Assembly: GCA_008973525.1 (NCBI GenBank)
Contig: WACJ01000041.1
Coordinates: forward strand, 744,001 to 808,000
Direction of reading: 5' to 3'
DNA from: Stenopsyche tienmushanensis
Lineage: Eukaryota > Arthropoda > Insecta > Trichoptera > Stenopsychidae
DNA: 64,000 nucleotides
Positions 35,111 through 48,831 of the stretch are shown piece by piece. The notes beneath the pieces are model-generated. The model saw only the letters and a list, made by a program, of their open reading frames with translations, did no database searches and had not been told where the DNA came from. How positions within the stretch are numbered: the first letter of the stretch is position 1; every line of letters begins with the position of its first letter. The translations under genes were made by a program, and so were the position numbers.

Positions 35111-38100
35111 AATATTTTAACATTAATTTATTTATCACACATTTTGGTTGAGTAACAATTTAGAAAATAATAAAATTTAAGATAAAACCAACAGATGGCT
35201 TTAATATTGAGACTAAATAAATCACACATTAAAACCTTAAATTAAAAAAATATTTATGTTTTAGCAGAGCAACAATTTACTAAATAATAAAATTTAAGTT
35301 AAAATAAACCAACAGATGGCGTTAAAATTGAGACAAAATCAATATTTAATTTTGGCAATTGACTATAGATGGCAGTATTCTATTGTAAATATTATTTTAA
35401 GGCATTTTGAAAATTAAAATTATTTTTTATTATAATTTAAATAAAGTATAAAAATTATAATATTAAATTGGATGAAAATTTTAAATTGATGAATATCGCT
35501 ATAATAATTTATTAAATGTCTGTATAAAATACATATAAATGTAAATCAAATTAACAACCAATTTATAACGATTTTAAAATAACACTTTTTGTGGTCCTCA
35601 ATTTTTCGTGGACACTCGGTGCTTCGAATTTTTGATAGACCTTTTCAATTGAACACGGTTATTTTTCTGTTTATCTATGAAATCTAGCATTATTTGGATC
35701 ATATAAGGTATCTAACGAAATTGTTTTCTTAATATCCAACAAATGGAATAAATGAACAATATTAACCCCTAAAAGAGTACTATCCCAGGGCCTGGGACTC
35801 CCTCTCCACTATTCAGAAAGAGTACTCTTGTGCATTGAGCTCGAGACAGACAAAGACGGAGAAAACATAGCGCAATTCGGGAGATTATTGTGTGCTATCG
35901 ACAATGTTTAATTATTTAATCACTTCCTGTTCGTCGCTGCTTGTTGAACGAGTTTTTGTCCGCTTATCATTTCTTTCTAAGACAGGAGCAAAAGAATGGA
36001 TTTCTTGTGTATTGTTAATGTAAAAAAATGACGTAGTCTTGTATGCTATCAACAGTGCTTATTTACAATTGACTATGCCTTGAATTGAAGATTGTTTTAC
36101 GCTGATAGGAGCTGACAGAAAATAATCGGATGGCATCAACGACTTCGTCGATTTTAAATTTGCTCACTCCTCAAAAGGTTAACCAAAGATGACTTAGTCT
36201 ACGTTGAATGACGTGCCAAAGTCAAGATCCAAAATTCCCGCATAAGATGTGTTAAACTAACGATTTTAACAATCTACGTGATGTTTATCAGATATTTTAT
36301 AGATATAATAATTTCAACATTACTCAATCAATATGACATAAATACATTTACGAGAATGATATTATGAATTGGGGTAAATCCAGTTTTGATATTCGATGCT
36401 AAAATATTCAATAGAATTGATTCCGCAACAGCTTTTAGCTCTGATTAATATGATTGATAAATGTGCCAATCAATATATATCTACTAATTCAAAATTGTAA
36501 ATAGTTTTCATGGGTGTTTGTGGTATCTGCAGAACTAGGGCCTCTTCAATATCTATTCATAGGAAAGGGTTACATCTTTCTCGTGTGTATCATACATTCA
36601 TCTCTTCGTCCACTCGATATTGAAGGTAGCATAATCTCCTAGTTTTATTTAGAAAGCTCACCCAGCGGGTCATTGAGATGGATGAATCGAAGCGACCGTC
36701 ATAAACTGTCATAGACTGTCGCAATAAAAGCAAAAAATCTAGTATGAAAAAATATTGTAAGAGTCCTAATTGAGCCCAAAAGATGTTTTATTGTGAACAT
36801 TTTAACACCAATAGAATATTTTCATTAATCTCTATTCTGAGCTAATTCATCATTTCTTCACATTCTTTTTTCCACTTTTCAATTACTTCACAATTGTGGT
36901 AATTACATAAAGTTTTTTTTTGTTGCGTTCATTAATTCTTAAAAGAGATAAGGTTTTGTTGCAAGCATGTGTTTAAAACGCGTAAGGTTGAGGTAGGCCC
37001 TCTGTGCTATTATATAATATAGAGCTTGAAATACATAGTAATGGTGGTTTTATTTTGTAACATTAAAAGACTTCTGACAAAAAATCCATCACGTAGATTT
37101 TCCAGAATAAAATTGACTGCAGTCGATGCAAAACTGGTTGCGTGAAGAAACAAAACTTGTACGAGAGAAGGGGAAAACTGAAGGGAAATGCGGTCAAAAC
37201 CTTCAATGCATATAAAGTACATTATAATCGTTTTGTAAATGATTAATCAGTAAGTACGTTTTTAGCAAACAAAACGCATTGAAACTAATTGACGTTTATA
37301 ATTCTTCACTAATTAAAAATTTAAGCGACAAAGAAATAATGAAAAAATGCAAATTGCTTTAGGTGCACACAATAAAATTTATTCAGCTTTTGTGGCTTTC
37401 ACAAAGGCATATTCCGTCTTCAAATCGTTTTAAAATTATTATAGCTCCGTCGTAAAAAGTATAATAAGAACACAAGCTCTTCAATCCCCATATGCATTGA
37501 ATTTCGATAATGGATATATGATTACCTCAATTATGGCACGGAGAACTTGATAGGCAACAAAGAAATGCCCGAGCTCTCCGTACAATTGCTTCATCTCTTG
37601 TGCAAAGGCATGCAATGAAGTCGATCGAAATAATAGAAATATCACCAATAAGTGATACATTTTCGGATTGCTTCAACTTGCTGCATTTTCATTTCACAAT
37701 AGCGCAGAACTTAGAACGACCTAAATAATTCACCTACTGACTGGCTAATTGTGACTTGGCGGCGCGCATGCCTTTTAGAAGAGCGAAAGTCCTATGCTTT
37801 TGATTATTCCAGATAAGCGAAGAGCAAAACGAGATTGCGTTGACAACAAAACGAGTTCTGTGGAAAGTCACCATGAGAAATGTATATGGACAGTGTATAC
37901 GCGAATCATCTAAGTCAAATGCAATGTCTATGGAAACGATGTAGAAATATGATGATCTGTTAACATACCATAAGGCTAGATAGAGACTCTAAATCTTTCA
38001 TCTCCAGTAAAATTTAATGAATTAAAGCTATGGAAATATACTTTTTAAATGGATCGCACCTATGCTGTAAGATTTGTTAAACTTTTCTATAACTGATTCA

Positions 38101-38689
38101 AATAAGCACGTATGAAAGCATAAACAAAATTATTAGACTAATATATTAACGTAGATAATACGATGTATTTAAAATACAAAACTAGGGATTTGAATTTAAA
38201 TGAGAAATTGGCGAGGTTGGTTCTGTCTGTTTGCTTGCTGCGAATTGAAAGATTGAAGCCTCGAAGAACACAATTTAAAGAAACGAAATTAAAAGATATA
38301 AAGAGATAAAGTGTATATTATATTATGACAAGTGTAAAATATATAAAAGTATGAAATATACACAGAGATAAATACAAACAGTAATATGAAGGAAAACAAA
38401 CAGGAGAGAGAGTAGCGGAATGAACCGTCATCCCAAGAAGTACAAGAAGTAGCAACCAGTTAAAGTAAGAACAAGGCATCCCATGAAGGATAGCACTAAT
38501 CAAGGAGAAAAGCAAATGACCTCAGGGCAAGGCTCAAGAAATACAACATGCTCAAAGCGCATTCTAATCTGCTGGATTAGATTGAAGGGAGTGGTCGCTT
38601 TAAAATGCACTCTTTAAAAGTCGTCTTCGAGCTATTTAAGAATCAGGGTCTGCGTTCCCGTGAATCTCTTTTTGAGGCAATGTGACACT
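35111..38689. other. gene-free stretch
   Basis: Apart from repeat copy b (35,812-36,170) nothing is recognised. Short frames at 37,010-37,222 and 38,318-38,515 (minus) have no motif. Confidence 0.5.
35812..36170 (+). repeat. orphan interspersed repeat family, copy b
   Basis: Shares AGAAAGAGTACTCTTG, GACAGACAAAGACGGAG, GTGTGCTATCGACA and CGTTCGTCGC-type landmarks with copies a and c. More diverged and shorter. Confidence 0.5.
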
Positions 38690-39310
38690 GTGCAATGGAT
38701 CGTTATCAATTTTTTAGTTAAACTTGGGAAGTCTGCCACCGAAACGTTTCTGTTAATTCAGCAGGACTTTGGAAGTGATTGATAGAACATATCACAGATT
38801 CTCCGATGGCACAAGTTATTTATGGAGGGCCGAAAGGAGGTCGCCGATGAACTCTGCAGTGGACATACATCAACCTTTTGAAGAGATAAAAATATGACGT
38901 GTGTGCATGATTATTTGAACTCTGACCGACGGTTGAGTCTTCAATGGATAGCAGAAACTCTAAACATGACAAAAATAATCGTTTATCGTATTGTAACCGA
39001 AGATTTTAAAACGAAGACGCATGGAAACTTCATCACGACAATATATCAAGCCATAGCACCTTTGTTGTTAACGATTTTTTGGCCAGGACCCACACTCCAT
39101 AGGTGTTTCAGCCTCCCAACAGCCTTGACTTGGCTTCCCTAGACTTTTTTGTTTCCTCGCTTAAAAGGAGTCCTGAAAGGGTATCATTGGGACACGATTG
39201 AAACCATCTAAACTCGTGTTATATCGGCTCTAAAGGGCATCTCGGAGAAGGTCTTCCAGAATGCCCCCAATACCACACGATGCATTTTCGTGGTTAAATA
39301 ATTTCAATAT
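38690..39310 (+). mobile_element. mariner-family transposon, internally deleted
   Basis: Broken frames give the mariner N-terminal helix-turn-helix (VKLGKSATETFLLIQQDFG at about 38,715-38,772), then EGRKEVADELCSGHTS, SDRRLSLQWIAETLNM and VTEDFKTK. Sequence then jumps directly to the catalytic region HHDNISSHSTFVVNDFLA (second Asp) and PPNSLDLASLDFF (third Asp, about 39,135). The segment with the first catalytic Asp is deleted, and stops and frameshifts are present. A C-terminal remnant continues to about 39,300. Not functional. Termini were not resolved. Confidence 0.85.
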
Positions 39311-40694
39311 GCAATTAATACGTAAATTTGATTGTTTTTGATAAATAAAGAAAACGACCTTCAATACGGTGATGGGTTGACCGGACAGTATAATCGTTAT
39401 TTGGTTATTAAATTGGATATATTAGCATATTTCCATCACAGTACATTTACTTTCTTATGTTCATTACCCAATGCTAATTACAATTGAGCAGTATACTCAA
39501 GGCTTATTTTTAAGATCAAATTACATAAGAAATGAAATTTCAGAGAAATCACTTTTCCTTGTGCATATATATTATAAACGCTTGAATAGTTCACGGTACG
39601 ATAACCACAAAATAAACATCAATCATATGCAGTTCTTTGCAATACATATTATTAAAGCATATCGGATAAAATCAATCATTTGTTGGAAAACCACGCAAAG
39701 TCAGACGTACAAGAATATTATATTATACCGGATAGAAAAACAGTATAAATTTAAACTGCAAGCATTGCGTGAAATAATTACATATTTACTTATTTATTAG
39801 CCTTGTATTGCAAACAGACATTTCTGCTCCAAAATTTCATACGTGACTATAACAACGTACGTAAATGATTGCGTGTACGAACACTAATGATGAGCAATCG
39901 AGGCCTCGATAGAGCAAAATCACGTCCATTTAAGAACATAAATGAATAAGCTCTATAATCAAATAAAGCCGATATGTGGTATAATATTGCCGCTAAAATG
40001 TATTTGCTAAATTCAAATCAATCCCTGAAAATATGCGAACACAAACAGGAAAAAATGTTTTTAAATTAACAACACGTTTAGAATAAAATATGTAAAATAC
40101 TTGACAAAAATGTAAGATACATATATGATAATTATCCTTGTGACTTTGTTTTTAAAATTTTTAAAATCGAATATCTAAGAGGAAAATATTATTTTTTATT
40201 AGGCTATATCAATAAATGAAAATAGATTTATTTGCGCATGAATGATTTTTTATTTGCGGTTTTCCGCTACTTTTCCAGATATAACATAAACTAGAAGTTA
40301 ATTAGAGTGGATTGTTTTTAGATAGGATCTGTAAATCAATTATTGAATTATCATTTTTGCAAATTAAACACTCTTACAAGCAACTTCATTTGATTAGCAC
40401 AAAGAAACATACATGAAGTCCTGGTGCGTTTAATAGTATAAAAATAACAAGCATCATTTATCCAAATGTCGTTGATTAACTATGCTCATTGAAATATGAT
40501 GATAATGTTTGAAAATTCACACTATATTATCCGCATCAATTTAAGACACTTTGATTGTAGCTTATGCATCAAGAGTTAAATCGTAGTGCGAGGGGTTAAT
40601 CATCTCAGTTAAAATATTTTCCACGGTCTAAATTCGAGCCCGAAGCTTTGTCCAATATATCAACACTTGGAAATTATATAAGTGATGTCAATTA
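39311..40694. other. AT-rich stretch, no gene recognised
   Basis: One frame of 109 codons (39,471-39,800) has no motif and AT-driven composition. It is not supported as a gene. Confidence 0.45.
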
Positions 40695-41161
40695 TTAACA
40701 CATTGCTTGCGGGAGCAGAGAATCACCACCATTCGCTGCCACTCATTGAATGCCGGAGAAGGTAATGTATTTTACGTAAATACTTTACATTAAAGGCGGA
40801 AGACAAAAATTACGATAATATAATTCGTTACCCGATATTGTGTCAGTTATTTATTAGTTAGAATGTAAATTAATAAGACATAAATATTAGGGGTACCCGA
40901 AACAGCCAGATGAAAAAATACCAGCAGAGTGGTAGGATAATAGCAGGGTAGATCATAAATCTCGTAGATATTCTTTGTAGCTTCTGTCACTATTTTTTTC
41001 CATATTATATTGAAAAAAGCATCTCCCGTTTTCGTTAGAGGATGAAAGGAGTCAATATTTTTATATCAGGTCGACAAACATGTTGACTTAAAAACACGTC
41101 CTTACCGCTCAACATACTGAATGCACGGCCGAGCCAAACGACCCCGCATACAAAGTGTTAA
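40695..41161. mobile_element. piggyBac-like MITE (467 bp)
   Basis: The left end is TTAACACATTGCTTGCGGG. The right end is CCCCGCATACAAAGTGTTAA, finishing at 41,161. TTAA on both sides and imperfect inverted 15-bp ends. Non-coding. Same family as 16,389-16,958. Confidence 0.7.
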
Positions 41162-41604
41162 GAAGAGGTGAAGGAATAAATTTGTTCAAGACAGGTGGTC
41201 TACTTGTCTAGGAACACGGTCGTCGAAATCAAAAAGAAATAATAAACCTTGAACGCGGTGCTTTCCTAAGATTAAACATGACGTCGAGTGATCACGTCTT
41301 CCGCTCTGCCTCATATGGAAAGTATTTGACCAATGTGTTTTACCTGCGATGACGTACAGTTGTGAAACACAACGAATGCATGTGAAAATGCGTCATAAAT
41401 TGAGCTAAATTTGTGCTGGTGAATAACCAATGGAAGCTGCCATGGCGAAATGTATGTGATGAACCCCATCATGAAAAACTATACATGCTAATTAACCCTA
41501 TAGAGATAAACGTGGCCAAAAATTATTTGAATAACGAATATGAAATTGATAAAATATTCGAATATTTTTAATATAAATAATGTTTGAAACATAGACAGAT
41601 ACAT

Positions 41605-42005
41605 TTTTTTTTTTTAATTAGGGTTTTTTGCTAAGTTTCACACATAGGCCCTATGTCCTAAATGTCTGGGTTGCCGAAATAAAATTTTATTCAACATTTT
41701 GAAAAAAATTCTCCTTCAAATGGTAATAACTTTTTAAACTATACTCATTGTTAAACTCGAAGAGGTATCAAAGGGTCAGGGTTAAGAAAATACTTTTTAT
41801 TGTGGGTATCTCTGTCGTTTGAATTAATTATTTTGGCGGCCCTACTTCATAGCTCGTACGGCCTCCAAATCTGACACCACTGGATTTTTTGTCTAGGGAC
41901 GTACCCTGCCCTATTCCGTGGCGGATCGCACTGTCTCCAAACCTGACACCACTGGATTTCTTTGTCTAAGGACGTGCCCTATTCCGTGGCTCGCAGACAA
42001 CTAGT
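41605..42005 (+). mobile_element. Tc1/mariner-like element fragment with duplicated catalytic motif
   Basis: The left part (TTTTTTGCTAAGTTTCACAC, then ATAGGCCCTATGTCCTAA) matches the terminal sequence of the element at 48,832-49,560. On the right, the third-aspartate motif (P/S)PNLTPLDF is encoded twice, about 85 bp apart (about 41,862 and 41,935), each followed by the same CTA(A/G)GGACGT...CCCTATTCCGTGGC tail. This is a tandem duplication inside a dead transposase fragment. No right terminus is seen. Confidence 0.6.
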
Positions 42006-44620
42006 TTGTAAACAAAAATGCATCCAAGATTTCAAATAAATTAACAACATTCTTTAACTTTCTAAATTACTCAATAAAAAACAAATAATATCCGATTCAT
42101 TTTATAATTATTCGAATTTACGAATATTAAAAAAAGGCAAATATATTCGAATATCGAATATTTGAATATTCTATTGAGATTCCTGGTCACAGGTATATCG
42201 TCTATATCATGCTCTATGAGTTTTATTTGTGAATAGTCACTCAGCAGATCACCTGGATGAGTGTATTGAAGAGCTCTTCTGCAAATATTTAGGAGAGTCC
42301 ATGTTTCTAAAAGACAGCAGTTTTTCTCCGAAAACAAGGCTAATTTTAGTAAAACGAACTTTCTGGAAAATATGGAGTCCAGCCCTACTTTTCCTTGCTC
42401 ACAAACAATTGCTAACTTGTGGTTAAGGTGTCGCTCTTCCATTATGGGATTTCTTGTTCATCCTTTATCAAAATGTTTGCATTTTTGCTAGTTTTTACTC
42501 TATTTTGTGATTTTTACTCTTTTTTTGTGAAATTCAAAGCTCGTGAGAGCAGAAGAGAGGTCTTAAGTACTCTCAAAGTATTTGACAAAATGGTTTTTCA
42601 CAGTCAAATTATTTTGTTTGACGATTTACATATTTTTCCCGTTTCAAAATTGTTACTTAAAAATGTGCATCCATACATAAATAAGTATTATTTTTGCCAT
42701 TAACAATCGTTTATTGCATTTATGATATTGAATCCACATATTAGGTAGGAATTAGTGGTCGCGAAACAAAAAATTACCCATATTTATTTTGAGCGATTAA
42801 GAATGAATTCATCGTATATTTGTTGTACACTCTACAACCAAGACGACTGTGATCATTTGATCATGTAGCAATTTTGCTCGAAGGCATTTTTATTCCAATT
42901 TAGTGATGCTTAAGCTTATAGGGTTAAGTCTTCTATGCAGGTGCATAAAATAACAACCAGAGCGGATATCGATGTTCCCCGTCTAATGGTAAAACTAATT
43001 GTATCAATTATCCCGAGAATCATCAGAGTCGGGCATCGATTTAAAAGTGGCTATATTTTAAGGACAACTAGTAATTAAATCGTATGATTACAACCATAAA
43101 AACATAAAACCATTAATAACCCATTAACGTACGAGATTTATTGAGATTTAATCGAAACATCTAAGTGAAAAGCGAGCTTGACATTGCAACAAGCGTAAGA
43201 TAATACCCTAAAAGCTTTTATCGAAAAAATGACGATAAAAATAAAATTCTATCCACAGAATCAAATTTCAACGTGATTTGAAAAAGTATAAAAAGGCAGT
43301 AATATAAAATTGTCGATTACCACAAGCGATTTGGCCTTGTAATAATCTTCTTTATACAATTTATATCATAACAACGATAAATTATTAAATTTATGTCGAA
43401 ACGAGTGACTAATCCCCGAAATGACGTTACAAAATCATGCGTTCGGAGTGATTTATCGTAGGAGATAAGTCTACTTTTCCCATTCGATCATTTAGTCATA
43501 AGAGTGGTTCAGGAAGTGAAAATGACACCAATGTCACCAAACAAATCTAGCAACGCTAGAAAACATCTTAGATTGCATAAAAATCATTGAAGGGAATGAA
43601 AATCGATTATCGTCATGTGAAAACAATAAAAATATGAATAAATTATCCGATATATTGATATGTGACATAAAGGAAAGTGTCATTAGAATAATGCATTCAT
43701 AAAAAACAAACACAAATAAATCATCAATGAAGTCGAGCCAGTCTTTCGTAACCTTTAATTATTCCAAGTCTTATTACCAAGAATCATATTCTAAAAATTT
43801 AGATCTAGGATACAGATAGGATGCATTATGTAATATTCCTGATGATGTCATCTGTTTGCGATTTTAATGATGAAATACATTGAATTCATAAACGTAAAGC
43901 TCATGAATTATTATTTATATTTAAGGTCAGATTTAGGATAAAAATATTTACATGAAGCACATCACAGTTGAAATGTTCATGAATAATTCATGTAAAATGT
44001 GACAAAATAAAATCCATACAAAGTACAACAGTCATTTTAACAAAAATCACAAACAAGAATAAATTTGCCAAAAAGGAGATGCAAAAAAATACATATCATT
44101 CTGGCAAACGTCATTGTCATCCTTGAATAAAAAATACCAAAATATTTTAGGTTTTTAATATTTCTGTATGAATACAATGTATAGTTTACATAAAATATCA
44201 GTCTGAAGTACATAAAAAAAACTTTTTTTTATGTATGGTCCGAAGTTCTTTTAAAATAAAAAAAATGTATTATATTAAAAAAATACATGAAAAAAAAGAT
44301 GAAGGAAAATCCGCATACGCATATGTTATTACGTAAATAAAGGAAAAAAAATATTACTGGATATAAAAAAAAGTAATTATTTCTTTAAAAATTATCTTAA
44401 ACGAAAGTATTATATTAGAGCACTTTAAAAAAAGGCGACTAAAAATCTGAAGAAATACTTTTCCGTTTAAAAAAAACATTATTGGTTTGACATCAAACGG
44501 TCTTATTGAATTGCAAATCACAATGGGCATTGTTACAAGTGTCATCTTAATGAAAGAAACTTTTCTTTTATGAAAAAGGTTGACGCTGCATATTATTAGC
44601 CCCAGAGTTGGAAACAGAGT
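42006..44620. other. gene-free stretch
   Basis: Frames at 42,071-42,442 (minus), 42,229-42,426 and 42,419-42,703 overlap each other on both strands, show no motif and lack splice context. The rest is AT-rich without features. Confidence 0.5.
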
Positions 44621-44626
44621 TGTGTC

Positions 44627-44990
44627 CGAATTCCAGTGATTCAGAAAGAGCATTCTTACGTGTTAATTCGGAGACAGACAGAGACGGAAAATGTCTTGCA
44701 CGTTGAATTTAAAGAAAAACAGAGACGGAGAGAGTATCTTTCGTACATCGTACGATTTTATAGATCATTACACCAAATATATCGACTAATAATGATATGT
44801 GAATGATATAGTTAATCAATTTTAAGTGTATGTTTGTGTTTACTTGAAGAAATTACCGAATATTGTGTGCTATTGACAGTGTTCGTTTATTTATGTACAA
44901 ACTTCATACACGCTGCGACGGTCCTGACAGATAAGTGGATTTGTATGGGTTATAAGTGGCGGATATACAAATATAGCATATAAGTCAATG
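44627..44990 (+). repeat. orphan interspersed repeat family, copy c
   Basis: The most compact copy. It has CGAATTCCAGTGAT, AGACAGAGACGGA, ATCGACTAATAATGATATG, GTTTACTTGAAGA and CCTGACAGATAAGTGGAT, in the same order as copy a. The hAT-derived copy B begins about 110 bp further on. Confidence 0.65.
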
Positions 44991-45102
44991 ATGAAAAGTC
45001 AATGATATGAAAAGACTTGGAATTTAATAACAATTGACAGAAGATTAAATAAAAAGCGTTACTTAATAAAAATTCGAGAAAATGCAGAAATTTTTCGAAT
45101 AT

Positions 45103-45690
45103 AAGGTGGTATAACTACTAATTGGCGAACTAAAGCGATGTCTAGTGGCAGTAATTGTCTAATCCATGTATACATATATACAGTACATAGATGTTTTTCA
45201 AATCTTTATACTAATCTTTCCTCACCGGTGATGTATTTACTACACTTCCACTCTAATAATGGGAATATTGAAATGAAATATAATAGATACGGGGTTCAGA
45301 ATTTTTACATTCCTCCGTAATATAGTTACGAATCACATCAAAGTATCATAGTATATAAGTATTCATCTGCGACGACGGAAATAAATAATTTGTCGGGAAA
45401 TCGGAAATTTTACTAGTTTTAGTCCGTGTCTTAGCAGAAAGGAATTTTGCTTAGATATTCAACTAGCATTTAAATATCTGATGACGATACCTCCAACGAG
45501 TGTGGAGGCTGAGCGTACATTTTCAGCAGCCTGACTTCCAAAATCAGATCCAGACTAAATGACGAAATACTCGATGCTTTAATGTTACTTCGGGCATATT
45601 TTCATAATAATATTTGAATTTTTTAGTTTTTTATTTATGTATTTTTAAATTGTATTTTTATCTTTTTTTAAATAAATAAAATTCTTTCGC
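45103..45690 (+). mobile_element. hAT-family transposon remnant, copy B (keeps dimerisation domain)
   Basis: The most complete of four related copies. At about 45,460-45,545 a broken frame reads LAFKYLMTIPPTSVEAERTF, then SAA, a stop and KSDPD. This is the C-terminal dimerisation domain of hAT transposases (the conserved P-S-x-E-R-x-F-S motif). The flanking non-coding parts match copies A, C and D. The transposase core is gone. It identifies the family of the other copies. Confidence 0.75.
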
Positions 45691-47500
45691 CTTTAATTTT
45701 TTTAAATATTAAACAAATGGACTTACTAGTAATTTTTGATAAAATTTATCAATATAATTTCTTAAACTATTGAAAATCCTACAAAATATTATGAAAAGTC
45801 TTTTAAATCGAAAAAAGTTTATTAACGCTTTAAAAAGTATCAATGCTAAAAATCATTATCCCTATTATTTAAATATTTAATATTAAAAAAATATGGTTGT
45901 ATACTTTGTTATATATACCTGAGCCGATGTGAGATCTTATTATTTTCTACTATGATTGTTTTCCTAATGCATAGAAAAAAGTTAAAATCAAGATATAATT
46001 ACTGATAACAAGCTTGTTTTGTGATGTTTATTAAACTTTTTAAAAATGAAAACAAGCGTTCATTAAATTAAGAGTGTTTGTTCAATTTGCACAGAGAAAT
46101 GTCGTTGAAAACCAATTAATTTGCTCATCATCATAATGCATTAAGCGTAATATTTGCAAACAAGTAAAGTATCTATCGTCACTTGTACAATTCTAAAATT
46201 ATTAAATTAAAAAAAATTAAATCCTTTCTAAAACTCAACAGTAGAACTTAATGCCATCTTGAAATCCCAGTTTTGCATCGATTCATCATCACATAATTAT
46301 TTACTATGGCAAATTTCACTAGATCGCTCAGTCTTCACACACAATTTGTCACAATGTAATATATTATGCCTTATTGTACAATGGACGCGGAAACGTGCCA
46401 CATTGCTCGCAATATGTAACATCCTAACACAAAAATTGAACCACAGCAAAAATATCCAAAACAATATAAATGATCAGTATAATGAATTTAACGAATATAG
46501 TGCGATTTTCAACATTCAATGAAACCAAGCATTTTCACATTTTGGCATTTACATTTCACAAATATCAAGAAAATAGACCAAGCTATCAATTAATTGTAGG
46601 TCATGATCTCGCGCAACGACATATTTTTACTTGATATTGGTGTTAAGCAATATTGACTGGTTCGACAAACGGCTGTTATTTACCACTGGGGAGCAAAGTG
46701 AAAGTCGCCGTTTCAAGTTGCATTCTTACATCAAATATCGTCGATGCGTTATTACATATCGATCTAATGTGATCGTGTTAGAATATATGCCGATATTAAT
46801 ATAGTAGAATATTCATTAACTGTAGCGTCCCCGTGCGTGATGTCGTGCTTTAATTATACCCCGTTTAATGTACGAGCGACATTACGAGAAAAGCAATTAA
46901 CTTCGACGGCCGATGGTTAAAATTCTCAAAGAGTTGTTATCGTCTGGTAGTGGCCGCATGGAGAAATTTAAATATTTCATAACAGATGATCCTTTGTTGG
47001 GCTCTCCGTGGAGTGTATTTAATGAAGACACCATACCTGTCAACAATAAAAAAGATCAATTAAGAATAAGGTAAAAAATAAAGTAAAAGCACAATCAATA
47101 AATCGACTTATAACGTCGTATTTATTGGGTTATAAATTTAATAAAAGGTTTCCTATCTCTTCTACAAAAAATGCAGCAGTAAATTATTGCATCTCGTTCG
47201 CGTTAATGGTAGTATTAAAACTTTTTAATAGGATCAAGTGTAATTACAAAAATGGCGATATTAAAAAAAAACGCAAGGTATACTTTGGATTTTAACGAGG
47301 GCATTTCCTTGAGTTGCTTTGCTGAAATATATGAGAGTTGAAGACAGTATGAAGCATTTATAAGGCCGTTTGCATAATATTTGTGAATCAATTGTCATCT
47401 TTGACACTAAAAAAAATAATGACACTTTAACATTCAATGACGCCAATTGACGCAAAAATATTAAATAATTTTTCAAAAGAAAAAATACACACATTGATAT
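45691..47500. other. gene-free stretch
   Basis: AT-rich. The frames at 46,259-46,522 and 47,261-47,494 have no recognisable domain. Confidence 0.5.
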
Positions 47501-48044
47501 GATAAACCTCTTTTTTGTGCGATTTCGAAGTTATGCGTTTTTTTTAATTTCATAAATAGTATGTATCGAGATATTTAGGATAAAATGGGAAATACATCGT
47601 CAACACTAATCGAAATTTAAAAAAAATATAATTTGGAACTGTGCAAATCATATTGCATCTGCTATTTGCTGAATTACGACCACGCCCTTTATTCTGGTTT
47701 AGATTTTTCCTAGGTACGAATCTTTTCTATATAATCATCTATTATTCCTAATAGACTTATGTCGAAATTTACTTTTAACTATTTAAAGAAAAATTAAAAC
47801 TGAGAAAATAAAGCCAAAAAATGACAACTGATTTTTTTAAACAGTCGCCTTATTGTTTTCCTGTTTTTTTTTATTAACTTTTTTTGTGCGATTTTAGATC
47901 TATTTTTTATAGCTGTTTCAAAGTTAAGCGGTTTTTAAAATCCATGGAACGCATCGCAACTTCACTTTTTCTATGTAAGTCATAGCTTTTTTTATGCCAT
48001 TTTTTGCGGAACGCATCTACCGCACAAAAAAAGGTTTAAGTGTA
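47501..48044 (+). repeat. TA-flanked pogo-like MITE, copy 3
   Basis: The left end is AAACCTCTTTTTTGTGCGAT at 47,503, with its outermost bases degraded. The right end is a clean CGCACAAAAAAAGGTTTAAG plus TGTA, finishing at 48,044. An inner GTGCGATTTTAGATCTA ... AAGTTAAGCGG block repeats the terminal motif, as it also does in copy 1. Confidence 0.65.
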
Positions 48045-48831
48045 CTAATAATTTAAAAATCAATAACGAGCTGAAAGGTGAAACAATTAAAGTAGCTAAC
48101 AATATAAATTTATTGTTGAATACATTATCGAAAATATTTTAATATTATATTTCCAGGCGCTCAAAGAAATGCACAAAATCGGTCAACATCCCATTTTATT
48201 TTTCACCCTAAAAACTATTTCAGTATTTTTTTCAATTTTTAAAATAATAATTAGGGTTTCTTCTCATATATAAAACTTTGACCTATAGCATCCACCTCTT
48301 CTAAAACTTTTTTTTTTAATAAAATAAAACACGTATTCATTTTTTAGGGCAAAAAATCATATGACGAGGTGACCACTCATTTTTTTCAATTGGAGAAATA
48401 AGGACCACCCTAACGTATATGTTACATAATAAAATCAAACAACATTTTACGCAATATTTAATATTTCCAAATTCGCTGGCAGTCAATAGGTAAAGCATTT
48501 TTAGTTCAGGTTAGGTAAGGTTTAAAAAACGAGCATTGGAATATCGACCAAATCCTAAACATCAAATTTAGGTTATTGCTAATAAGTTACATTGGTTTAT
48601 TAGCGTTCGCTGTAACCGAGTTCAACTTTATTTGAAAACCATATATATGCTATTTTAAAATATTTGTATTACACACGATAATTGAATAGTTTTTCAGATT
48701 ACTTAATTGGATTTTTTTTAGAAATACAATGAATAAAATTGTTTCAGAAGAGATAATCGTCTGGATAGGTTTTGAATTGAATGTTAAACACATAATCTCA
48801 AGCATAAAATTTTTACAAAGAATTTAATATA

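Noticed and set aside
42071..42703. Three overlapping frames on both strands.
   Set aside because: Mutually exclusive, motif-free and without splice signals.
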